Both the position numbers and the translations under genes were made by a program. Positions 15,064-21,560 of a DNA stretch of 28,271 nucleotides are shown piece after piece; positions within the stretch are counted from its first letter, which is position 1; every line of letters begins with the position of its first letter. The DNA comes from JAIXRY01 sp964444515. GTDB taxonomy: Bacteria > Patescibacteriota > Minisyncoccia > Phycocordibacterales > UBA9973. Under the pieces are notes generated by a model. That model worked only from the letters and a program-made list of their open reading frames with translations. It had not been told where the DNA came from and searched no databases. The stretch spans positions 1 to 28,271 of the forward strand of contig CAYUGY010000004.1 of assembly GCA_964444515.1 (NCBI GenBank), given 5' to 3'.

Positions 15064-15549
15064 ATGGGATTAGTAAAAGAAATTTTAAGAATTGCCAGTG
15101 ATCACCCCGGAGGATACGGATTGATTTATGAACTTATTTACAAAGAAAAGGTATGGCAAAAAGTACCTAGTAAAGCGACAATTTCTTCCACAATCTCAAG
15201 ACTAAAAAACAAAGGATTACTTGAAAATAAAAATGGAATAATAAAAATAACTGCTTCAGGTAAAAATACATTGGTACATTCAAAAAATGATTATCGATTT
15301 AAAAAAAGTGGTAAAAATCCTAAACGAACAATTAAAAAGACAACGATGGTCTTGTTTGATATACCTGAGAAGAAAAGAAAATATAGAGATTGGATTCGAA
15401 GAGAATTAGTATTAGCTGATTTTGAAATTATACAAAAGAGCGCGTGGTTCGGACCAGGAATATCAAAAGAATTTATAAAACAACTCGAGGAGTATGACCT
15501 TTTAGATTGTGTTCGATTTTTTAAAGTAAAAGAAGATGATTTAATATAG
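15064..15549 (+). CDS. wHTH plus Cas2-like (PaaX-type) putative regulator
   Basis: A 161-residue protein in two parts. Residues 3-75 look like a winged helix (SKATISSTISRLKNKGLL as the recognition region, then GIIKITASGK as the wing). Residues 93-155 look like the Cas2-like ferredoxin domain found at the C-terminus of PaaX repressors: MVLFDIPEKKRKYRDW starts with a Cas2-type strand and Asp, and IQKSAWFGP (123-131) is the matching QKSv.f segment. It is shorter than PaaX (about 300). No cas1 or CRISPR array is present, so a repressor role is favoured over spacer acquisition. Start: ATG 15064 rather than TTG 15040, which lies inside the operator-like palindrome. Related palindromes flank the gene, suggesting self-regulation. 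Catalysis by the Cas2-like part is unproven. Confidence 0.75.
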   Translation: MGLVKEILRIASDHPGGYGLIYELIYKEKVWQKVPSKATISSTISRLKNKGLLENKNGIIKITASGKNTLVHSKNDYRFKKSGKNPKRTIKKTTMVLFDIPEKKRKYRDWIRRELVLADFEIIQKSAWFGPGISKEFIKQLEEYDLLDCVRFFKVKEDDLI

Positions 15550-15556
15550 CTATTTC

Positions 15557-15612
15557 AAAAAACAGTGATTAACATTGTTCACGAGCGTGAACAATGTTAA
15601 TCACTGTTTTTT
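15557..15612. terminator. 27-bp perfect palindrome/terminator carrying the operator core
   Basis: Bases 15557-15583 pair perfectly with 15586-15612 around two bases (AG). Six A at the left and six T at the right make it a classic terminator for the Cas2-like gene. Its inner 34 bases (ATTAACATT ... AATGTTAAT) repeat the upstream operator-like site, so it may also bind the protein. Confidence 0.85.
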
Positions 15613-15652
15613 AGTAAGAATTAACGTAAGAAATTAATCAAATCAAAAATTC

Positions 15653-15661
15653 TGCTATACT
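15653..15661 (+). promoter_or_regulatory. Leaderless extended -10 promoter of the exonuclease gene
   Basis: TGC-TATACT with exactly 6 bases (GTTTAC) to the ATG at 15668, so the expected +1 is the A of the start codon. Confidence 0.7.
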
Positions 15662-15667
15662 GTTTAC

Positions 15668-16384
15668 ATGAAAAATCTTATCTTTTTGGACACTGAAACA
15701 ACCGGTATCGGACCTGATGATTATCTCTGTCAATTGGCGTACAAGCATAATGACGAAGTTTTTTGTGAACTTTACAATCCTGGTAAGAAAATTCCTCCAG
15801 AAGCCAGTGCGGTGACACATATTTCAAATAAAATGATCGAAGGAAAGCCATCTTTTCGAGAAAGTACCGAATATCAAAAAATAAAAAGTTTATTGGAAAA
15901 TCCTGAAAATATTTTTGTTGCTCACAATGCAAAATTTGATATCATGATGATCAACAAAGAAGACATCGTTCCTGCAAACGTGATTTGTACATTGCGTGTC
16001 GCACGATATTTGGACCCTGAACACAAAATCCCACAACACAAATTGCAATTCTTGCGATACTATTTGGAAATTGAAATCGAAGCACAAGCACACGATGCGC
16101 TCGGTGATGTGCTCGTACTTGAACAACTCTTCCCTCGTTTGCATAAAAAAATCGCCGAAGAAGTTGGCGAAGAAAAAGCTTTGGAAAAAATGATTGAGGT
16201 TTCATCTCGTCCATCAATGATGTATTCATTTTCTTTTGGAAAACATCTTGGTAGAACAGTAGCTGAAGTTGCTCAAATTGATCGTGGATATTTGGAATGG
16301 CTTCTCGCATCAAAAGAAAAAGATGCACCAGACGATGAAGATTGGATCTACACACTGCGACATCATTTAGGAAAATTGGTATAA
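15668..16384 (+). CDS. DEDDh 3'-5' exonuclease with C-terminal DUF3820-like domain
   Basis: A 238-residue DnaQ-superfamily nuclease. All five catalytic residues are visible: D8 and E10 in FLDTETTG, D91 in HNAKFD, and H142 with D147 in AHDALGD, making it the DEDDh type. After residue 180 comes a second small domain, FSFGKHLGRTVAEVAQIDRGYLEWLL (from 188), which matches the DUF3820 pattern (fGKhkG..l..v...YL.Wl) often fused to or found beside exonucleases. It may act in DNA repair, as a proof-reading subunit, or on RNA ends; no polymerase domain is present. The start is fixed by a promoter 6 bases upstream. It ends in a shared bidirectional terminator. Confidence 0.9.
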   Translation: MKNLIFLDTETTGIGPDDYLCQLAYKHNDEVFCELYNPGKKIPPEASAVTHISNKMIEGKPSFRESTEYQKIKSLLENPENIFVAHNAKFDIMMINKEDIVPANVICTLRVARYLDPEHKIPQHKLQFLRYYLEIEIEAQAHDALGDVLVLEQLFPRLHKKIAEEVGEEKALEKMIEVSSRPSMMYSFSFGKHLGRTVAEVAQIDRGYLEWLLASKEKDAPDDEDWIYTLRHHLGKLV

Positions 16385-16386
16385 AA

Positions 16387-16410
16387 AAAGCCCCGTATAC
16401 TCGGGGCTTT
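16387..16410. terminator. Bidirectional terminator between convergent genes
   Basis: AAAGCCCCG (16387-16395) pairs with CGGGGCTTT (16402-16410), with a 6-base loop. An A-run on the left (16383-16389) serves the minus gene; the plus-side T-tract is short. Confidence 0.75.
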
Positions 16411-16416
16411 GTCATT

Positions 16417-16977
16417 TTACTTTACTTCTTTGATTTCCAGAATTACAGATCCTTCAAAAAGAAGTGCTTCCGTAGTACCATGACCGATAGCTGAATCTCC
16501 AATATTTTCTTTATTGAAAACATACGGAATTCTTTTGTGTCCTTCGTCATCAATAGAAAGAAGATTTTCTTCGTTTAATCCAAAAATCGGACGATCAAAT
16601 GGAAAGTTTTTTTGATGAAATGACCACAAAAATAATAATTCATTCATTGAAAGAAAAAGTGAACCTCTTCTTTTGAGAAACAAAAAAGCATCAATTGGTG
16701 TCATTAGCTCCCCTTTGTTAATTTCAAAAAAATTCAGCTCATACTTTTTTTCAGAAGAAAGTACTGGCGTGATTTTTTGATGCACTGCACCAAAATCTAA
16801 CGTGTTTTTGTACCTGAGCTTTCTGATTAAAGCATCTTTTTCTTTGATTTGTTTTTCAAATTCTTCCGAATTAGGTAGCAAAGACCTGAATCCACTAATT
16901 CGATGAAAACCAAAAGATTCAATAATGTCTCCCTGCATTTGTTTTGCAGATTGAGTGTTTACAGCAATTTTTGTCAT
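16417..16977 (-). CDS. Protein of unknown function
   Basis: A 186-residue soluble protein I do not recognise. There is no signal peptide, membrane segment or cysteine. A short charged helical stretch (SEEFEKQIKEKDALIRKLRYK, about 37-57) could be a coiled coil. The C-terminal half alternates hydrophobic residues in a beta-like way, ending in GTTEALLFEGSVILEIKEVK, and includes SIDDEGHKRIPYVF. It is monocistronic: a TTGACA-17-TATAAA promoter lies upstream and the terminator shared with the exonuclease lies downstream. Unlike many neighbours it has a leader of roughly 25 bases. Confidence 0.75.
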   Translation of the reverse strand: MTKIAVNTQSAKQMQGDIIESFGFHRISGFRSLLPNSEEFEKQIKEKDALIRKLRYKNTLDFGAVHQKITPVLSSEKKYELNFFEINKGELMTPIDAFLFLKRRGSLFLSMNELLFLWSFHQKNFPFDRPIFGLNEENLLSIDDEGHKRIPYVFNKENIGDSAIGHGTTEALLFEGSVILEIKEVK

Positions 16978-17008
16978 GAAAGTATATTTATTTAAAAAAT
17001 CCTTACTA

Positions 17009-17037
17009 TTTATAAACTAAATATACATATTTGTCAA
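17009..17037 (-). promoter_or_regulatory. Consensus sigma70-type promoter of the 16417 gene
   Basis: TTGACA (17032-17037), a 17-base spacer and TATAAA (17009-17014) on the minus strand. The -35 continues as TTGACAAAT, as in two other promoters here. Confidence 0.8.
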
Positions 17038-17041
17038 CTAT

Positions 17042-17917
17042 CTATTCCCCTCCCAATTTTCCTGTATATGGGACAATTTCTTTATTGATTTGCTCTTCAG
17101 TAACCGTTGTCGCACTTTTGTCGGTCGGCAAGTTTTTCCACGGAGATTTCACTTTGTAGTCATATTCACCAAAAATGATTACAGGAGTTCCGTTTTTAGC
17201 TACCGATTGTTTGTCAGACGAAAGTATCCATTGATCTGCCCAATTATAAAAGAATAACGCATCTTCTTCGCGCAAACGTACACACGAATGACTGGCTGCA
17301 TATCCTGGCAGTTCGTATTGATGCATTGAGATACCTTCGAGGTTCTGGAGATTGAAATACCACGGCATGACCCATGTCGGATCAACAGTACTTATCACAC
17401 TCTTTCCTTTCCAGTTTGTGTGATACAAGTCCGGTGGAGTTGGTGTTGATTTCTTGCCAGTTGAGACTGGGCCCCATCGAACAAGTACACCGTTTTCATA
17501 TACACCAAATGCTTGAATTTTTTGTGAGACCAAAATTATTTTAGGAATACTTTGTAGTGATAAGACATGTTTGGGAAACGGTGAATAATCCATCCAATCA
17601 GTAAAAGTATCTGGAACAATGATTGTCATTCCTTTGCGAATAAATTTCTTATCGATACGATTGAGACCGAGAACTGTCACAAGATGTTCTTTGTCAACAA
17701 CTGTAATAAGCTCAGTCAAAGGTTTGTCGGTTGCGAGCACTACTGAATGATACGTAATATCTTTTGGGATTTCTGGAACAACAACCGGCACAGGAATTTC
17801 AGTGACAGATGAATTTGATTTTATAACACGTGGAGTATTTTTATAAAAAATAAAAAATCCACCTGCAATAAGCACGATGGCGATAATTATTAAAATAGGT
17901 TTCAGATTTGATTTCAT
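17042..17917 (-). CDS. L,D-transpeptidase (YkuD) with N-terminal membrane anchor
   Basis: A 291-residue cell-wall enzyme. One membrane helix (about 7-25) anchors it, with the rest outside. A linker (30-55) rich in Pro and Val leads to a LysM-like segment (about 68-103, TVLGLNRIDKKFIRKGMTIIVP). The YkuD domain spans about 125-235. The catalytic motif is H199 ... SHSCVRL (209-215), with C212 as nucleophile; the usual SHGC glycine is Ser here. YkuD enzymes form 3-3 peptidoglycan cross-links or attach proteins to the wall through a cysteine acyl-enzyme. The last 40 residues form a charged tail. It lies downstream of a terminator that ends the 18008 gene, so it is transcribed separately. Confidence 0.92.
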   Translation of the reverse strand: MKSNLKPILIIIAIVLIAGGFFIFYKNTPRVIKSNSSVTEIPVPVVVPEIPKDITYHSVVLATDKPLTELITVVDKEHLVTVLGLNRIDKKFIRKGMTIIVPDTFTDWMDYSPFPKHVLSLQSIPKIILVSQKIQAFGVYENGVLVRWGPVSTGKKSTPTPPDLYHTNWKGKSVISTVDPTWVMPWYFNLQNLEGISMHQYELPGYAASHSCVRLREEDALFFYNWADQWILSSDKQSVAKNGTPVIIFGEYDYKVKSPWKNLPTDKSATTVTEEQINKEIVPYTGKLGGE

Positions 17918-17956
17918 TTTTAATTACTATAATGGAATAGAAAAATAAAGACAAGA

Positions 17957-17985
17957 AAAAACCCGCACACTGTGTACGGGTTTTT
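17957..17985 (-). terminator. Terminator after the 18008 gene
   Basis: AAAAACCCG (17957-17965) pairs with CGGGTTTTT (17977-17985), with an 11-base loop. It is followed on the minus strand by a T-rich tract. Confidence 0.75.
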
Positions 17986-18007
17986 CCGTGCATAGCATGC
18001 GGGCTGA

Positions 18008-18334
18008 TTACTGTTGGATTAAAGATGTGGTAATAACTTCATTGTATAGATCCTGGTCTTCAGGTGTGGGTTTTTCAATTTTACGGCCACCTTTTTTTCT
18101 ATCCATTGAATATTTTACAATTTTATCTACTTTTGAATCATTATCTTGATCAATAATTGCAAAGATAGGTCCATTTTTGACACAAGTTATCTTAGACCAT
18201 TTTTGATTTTGTTCAACATGGTATTCAGATCCTTGATAGGTAACATACTTTGTTTTATCAGAAGCATTAATAATACAAACAGTTGCAATTACAGCAACTA
18301 CAGCTAACACAGAAATAATAATTGTTTTTTTCAT
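18008..18334 (-). CDS. Small membrane-anchored or secreted protein with EF-hand-like loop
   Basis: A 108-residue protein of unknown role. The first 25 residues (MKKTIIISVLAVVAVIATVC) are a signal peptide or uncleaved anchor. A C-x-I motif at about residue 20 is not a clean lipobox. The outer part contains DQDNDSKVDKI (about 62-72), which fits the DxDxDxxxD calcium-binding loop of EF-hand or dockerin-type repeats; there is only one such loop. It has its own promoter (TTGACA, 18 bases, TATTAT) and a long leader of about 80 bases holding a 17-bp perfect hairpin that ends about 11 bases before the ATG, so translation may be regulated. A terminator follows. Confidence 0.75.
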   Translation of the reverse strand: MKKTIIISVLAVVAVIATVCIINASDKTKYVTYQGSEYHVEQNQKWSKITCVKNGPIFAIIDQDNDSKVDKIVKYSMDRKKGGRKIEKPTPEDQDLYNEVITTSLIQQ

Positions 18335-18345
18335 CTTTTTTATAA

Positions 18346-18395
18346 ATTAATTGGTTGCTTCAAATTCTGCAAAGAAACTGAAGCAACCAATTAAT
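18346..18395 (-). promoter_or_regulatory. 17-bp hairpin in the 5' leader of the 18008 gene
   Basis: ATTAATTGGTTGCTTCA (18346-18362) is perfectly complementary to 18379-18395 around a 16-base loop. It falls between the predicted promoter and the ATG (18334) and is not followed by a U-tract, so it looks like a leader structure or operator rather than a terminator. Confidence 0.65.
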
Positions 18396-18424
18396 CTATA
18401 ATTCAAAGAACTTTATACCCTTAT

Positions 18425-18454
18425 ATAATAACATATTATATATACATTTGTCAA
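18425..18454 (-). promoter_or_regulatory. Promoter of the 18008 gene
   Basis: TTGACA (18449-18454), an 18-base spacer and TATTAT (18425-18430) on the minus strand. The -35 is extended as TTGACAAATG and lies next to the tgt terminator. Confidence 0.6.
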
Positions 18455-18457
18455 TAG

Positions 18458-18487
18458 CAAAAGACCCTTTGTTATAAGGGTCTTTTG
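18458..18487 (-). terminator. Terminator after tgt
   Basis: CAAAAGACCCTT (18458-18469) pairs with AAGGGTCTTTTG (18476-18487) around a 6-base loop, 14 bases past the tgt stop. Confidence 0.8.
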
Positions 18488-18501
18488 GTTTAATTCTCAT
18501 A

Positions 18502-19728
18502 TTATTTACTGAGATACTTCCCCATAAATTCCTCCTTGAATTCTGTAAATCGATCTTCCAAAATTGCCTGGCGCATACCTGCAACAAGATGATTGATGAA
18601 GTACAGATTGTGCAGTGAACCCAGTATTCCAGCCAACATTTCTTTGCTGTGATAAAGATGCGACACGTACGCTCGGCTAAAATTAGAACAGGTGTAACAT
18701 TTGCAATCTTTATCAACTGAATTCATATCATCGCGAAATGTGAGATTTTTGATATTGATTTTCCCAGCGTGAGTATAGAGTGTTCCAGTTCGTCCATTGC
18801 GAGTTGGTGCGACGCAATCAAACAAGTCAACGCCGTTTTCTACACCAAAGAATAAATCTTCTGGTTCACCGATACCGAGCAAATGACGAGGTTTTTCTTC
18901 GGGCAACACTTCGTTGACCCATTTGACCGCTGTATGTAAATCATTCTTATCAAAACTTCCTCCGATACCAAAACCATCAAATGCTTTTCCATCTTCGGTT
19001 TTCATATCTGCAATAACTTGTGCAGATTTTTTGCGAAGCACTTCTGAACGTCCACCTTGGATCACTCCAAAGAGTGCTCGCTCTTCCCCATTCTGTTCTA
19101 GTAATTTGTGATGTTGCTCCAAGCTTCGCTTCGCCCAACTATGTGTACGATGCAGTGCTTCTTCTTGATAGCGTTCTGTATCAAGCGGTGAAGTACATTC
19201 ATCAAATGCAAAAATAATATCGGCGCCGAGATTGTGTTGAATCTCCATTGATTTTTCTGGAGTGATGTAATGAAGTGAGCCATCGATATGCGAACGGAAA
19301 GACACGCCGTCGTTTCCAATCGTTGCGAGTCGTGGGACACCATCATCAGCCGATGATCGTTCTGGAATCTGAATAGATGGATCTTCTGGATGTAATAATT
19401 TTGAAATACCTTTGCCGTAAGCAACACCGAGTGAGAATACTTGAAATCCACCTGAGTCGGTCATTGATGGGCCGTCCCACTGCATCATCTTTGGAAAACC
19501 ACCTTGCATCTTTACTCGTTCATCACCTGGTTCCAAATACAAGTGATAGGTATTTGCAAGTACTACTTGCGAACCGGCAAGTTTGATCATCTCTGGAGTG
19601 AGACCTTTGACCGTACCTTTCGTACCAACCGTCACAAAAGCTGGTGTGAGAATGGTGCCATGCGGAGTCTCGAGTTCACCAACACGTCCAAGTGCGTTAT
19701 CTAATTTTTTGGTAATAGAAAATTTCAT
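18502..19728 (-). CDS. tgt: tRNA-guanine transglycosylase (queuine/preQ1 insertion)
   Basis: A 408-residue Tgt, which swaps guanine-34 of Tyr, His, Asn and Asp tRNAs for preQ1. Signatures are TVGTKGTVKGLTP near the start, DSGGFQVFSLG (91-101), FGIGGSFDKND, the nucleophile region DCVAPTRNGRTG, and the zinc site CKCYTC with the later SHLYHSKE histidine. Compared with the usual DSGGFQVFSLG-to-VTFRSPIDG spacing there are about 35 extra residues (roughly 102-137, containing LLHPEDPSIQIPERSS), so the length exceeds the typical 370-380. ATG 19728 is chosen because MKFSITKKL fits the family and it lies one base after the mreC stop; a TTG at 19749 is open but overlaps mreC. It is the last gene of proS-mreB2-mreC-tgt. 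Confidence 0.95.
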   Translation of the reverse strand: MKFSITKKLDNALGRVGELETPHGTILTPAFVTVGTKGTVKGLTPEMIKLAGSQVVLANTYHLYLEPGDERVKMQGGFPKMMQWDGPSMTDSGGFQVFSLGVAYGKGISKLLHPEDPSIQIPERSSADDGVPRLATIGNDGVSFRSHIDGSLHYITPEKSMEIQHNLGADIIFAFDECTSPLDTERYQEEALHRTHSWAKRSLEQHHKLLEQNGEERALFGVIQGGRSEVLRKKSAQVIADMKTEDGKAFDGFGIGGSFDKNDLHTAVKWVNEVLPEEKPRHLLGIGEPEDLFFGVENGVDLFDCVAPTRNGRTGTLYTHAGKINIKNLTFRDDMNSVDKDCKCYTCSNFSRAYVSHLYHSKEMLAGILGSLHNLYFINHLVAGMRQAILEDRFTEFKEEFMGKYLSK

Positions 19729-19729
19729 A

Positions 19730-20527
19730 TTATTGTGTTTCGACTTCAATAAAATGGAGCGACCCGATATTCACTGGTGCACGAGCAAGCGTAAGCTTGA
19801 ACGATTCATGTTCATTGGAAACGATTCCCCCAACTTGGGCAATCGGATATGAATGAAGTGCAGGTAGTACCAATGTCATACCGTTTTGCACCGTCATTCC
19901 ACGAGGCACAACAAATTCAAACGAACCGCCGCCTTTTCCTTTGACTGAAAAAACTGTTCCAGTATCCACCAAGAGTGCTTCAAATTGATTTCCTGATGCA
20001 GACAACAATGCAACTTGTGCGTTGTGTTCATACAAGGTAGTAACTTTTCCCAAAACGATTTCACCAGAGAGCACCAAATCACCTTCTTTGATTCCATCAG
20101 CACTTCCAATATCAATTGTAAGTGAGTCATACATCGACACAGTGTTTGAAGAAAGTACGGTCGCCAAAATTCTCTTTCTCACACTGACGCGCCCAAGCGT
20201 TTTTTTCAGTGAAGTATTTTCTTCTTGCAAAACAATATTTTCTACCCTGAAAGAATCGAGTTCAGTGACCTTGTTTTTGAGTGCATCGTTTTCATGTTGC
20301 AAAGATTTTTTTGAAAGAAAAAAACTTTTTGTATTATGTAAACCTCCACCGATTGCATTCTTGATTTTGTATACCGGAGAAAAAATGGTCAAGAAAAATC
20401 CACCAGTCTTTGATCGAACTGTTGGAAACAGCATCACACAGATGATGAGTAAAGCGAAAAATCCCGCGACAATGAGCGGTGTTTTTTTGGATGGAGTATT
20501 TTTTTTGTTAGCGTGGAACGGAAGCAT
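19730..20527 (-). CDS. mreC: Rod-shape-determining protein MreC
   Basis: A 265-residue bitopic membrane protein that links cytoplasmic MreB to the wall-synthesis machinery. A basic N-terminal tail (KKNTPSKK) is followed by one membrane helix (about 19-36). A coiled-coil stretch (about 65-110, LQHENDALKNKVTELDSFR ... LQEENTSLKKTLG) precedes the beta-barrel MreC domain (SVSMYDSLTIDIGSADGIKEGD ... LVLSGEIVLGKV). The C-terminus is short, as in compact MreCs. ATG 20527 is preferred over TTG 20539, and a GAAGG lies just upstream, one of the few Shine-Dalgarno-like signals here. It overlaps the end of mreB2 by 20 bases, so the two are translationally coupled. Confidence 0.93.
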   Translation of the reverse strand: MLPFHANKKNTPSKKTPLIVAGFFALLIICVMLFPTVRSKTGGFFLTIFSPVYKIKNAIGGGLHNTKSFFLSKKSLQHENDALKNKVTELDSFRVENIVLQEENTSLKKTLGRVSVRKRILATVLSSNTVSMYDSLTIDIGSADGIKEGDLVLSGEIVLGKVTTLYEHNAQVALLSASGNQFEALLVDTGTVFSVKGKGGGSFEFVVPRGMTVQNGMTLVLPALHSYPIAQVGGIVSNEHESFKLTLARAPVNIGSLHFIEVETQ

Positions 20528-21554
20528 GATGACCTTCAATTAAAAATGATTTATATCGTTCAATGTCTTCAAGTATTATACCAGTTCCGCGAGCAACAGC
20601 AGTCAATGGTTCTTCGGCAACATATACTGGCAAGTTGAGTGTCTCACCGAGTAATGTTGAAAGTCCTTGAATGTGTGCGCCACCACCAAGCAACACAATT
20701 CCTCGTTGCAGAATGTCTGCCAAAATTTCAGGAGGCGTTGTCTCGAGTGTTTCTTTGACAGTATCAACGATTTGTAAAATAGATGGCATGATTGCTTCAC
20801 GAACATCAGTGTCCGTCACAATTACTTCACGAGGAAGCCCCGTCAACAAATCTCGTCCACGAACTTCAGCTTCCATAAAATCTCCTTGGACGACAGAACC
20901 GATCGCCATCTTCACTGCTTCGGCGGTTTTTTCTCCGACAAGTAATTTGAATTCTTCTTTCAAATACGTTGTAATGTCGGCATTCAATTTGTCTCCAGCA
21001 ATTTTTAGATTTTTGGAATGAACAATACCGCCAGACGCAATCACTGCAACATCAGTTGTTCCACCTCCGATATCAACAACAACAGAACCGACAGGATCTT
21101 CAACAGGTAGATGAATACCGATTGCCCCAGCCACCGGCTCTTCGACGAGATAGACCTCACGAGCACCAGCTGATTTGGCTGCATCATATACCGCACGTGC
21201 TTCAACGTTGGTAATACCAGTTGGTACACCGATGACAACACGCGGTTTGAAAAATTTCTTCGACATTTTATCTGCTTTGCCAATCAAATACGAAAGCATT
21301 TCTTCGGTAACTTCAAAATCAGAAATCACTCCGTCGACAAGTGGACGAATTGTTTTCAAGTGAGCAGGAGTTCGTCCCATCATTTGTTTTGCTTCTGCAC
21401 CAACGGCAACGATCACGCCGGTTTTTATATTGAGCACAACAACTGATGGTTCGTTGATAACAATGCCATGCCCTTTCAAATACACCAGCGTATTTGCGGT
21501 TCCCAAATCGATTCCTATTTCATTTGAAAATACCTTGTAGAGCTTTTGGAACAT
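20508..21554 (-). CDS. mreB: Rod-shape actin homologue MreB (second copy, with mreC)
   Basis: A 348-residue MreB with GIDLGTANTLVYLKG (14-28), DIGGGTTDVAVI (about 168-179) and the C-terminal IVLLGGGAHIQGL motif. It starts with an amphipathic MFQKLYKVFSNE. It is clearly a paralogue, not a duplicate, of the copy at 4861-5874: for example VIAVGAEAKQMMGRTPAHLKT here against ILAIGIEAKEMIGKTPEHIIA there. Because it is fused operonically to mreC it is the likelier core elongation MreB. It starts 6 bases after proS and overlaps mreC by 20 bases. Confidence 0.97.
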   Translation of the reverse strand: MFQKLYKVFSNEIGIDLGTANTLVYLKGHGIVINEPSVVVLNIKTGVIVAVGAEAKQMMGRTPAHLKTIRPLVDGVISDFEVTEEMLSYLIGKADKMSKKFFKPRVVIGVPTGITNVEARAVYDAAKSAGAREVYLVEEPVAGAIGIHLPVEDPVGSVVVDIGGGTTDVAVIASGGIVHSKNLKIAGDKLNADITTYLKEEFKLLVGEKTAEAVKMAIGSVVQGDFMEAEVRGRDLLTGLPREVIVTDTDVREAIMPSILQIVDTVKETLETTPPEILADILQRGIVLLGGGAHIQGLSTLLGETLNLPVYVAEEPLTAVARGTGIILEDIERYKSFLIEGHHASVPR

Positions 21555-21560
21555 AGTAGA

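Noticed and set aside
15016..15612. A mini CRISPR array with a Cas2 gene
   Set aside because: Only two palindromes, 500 bases apart around a gene, no spacers and no cas1.
19729..19749. TTG start for tgt inside mreC
   Set aside because: ATG 19728, one base after the mreC stop, matches the family start.
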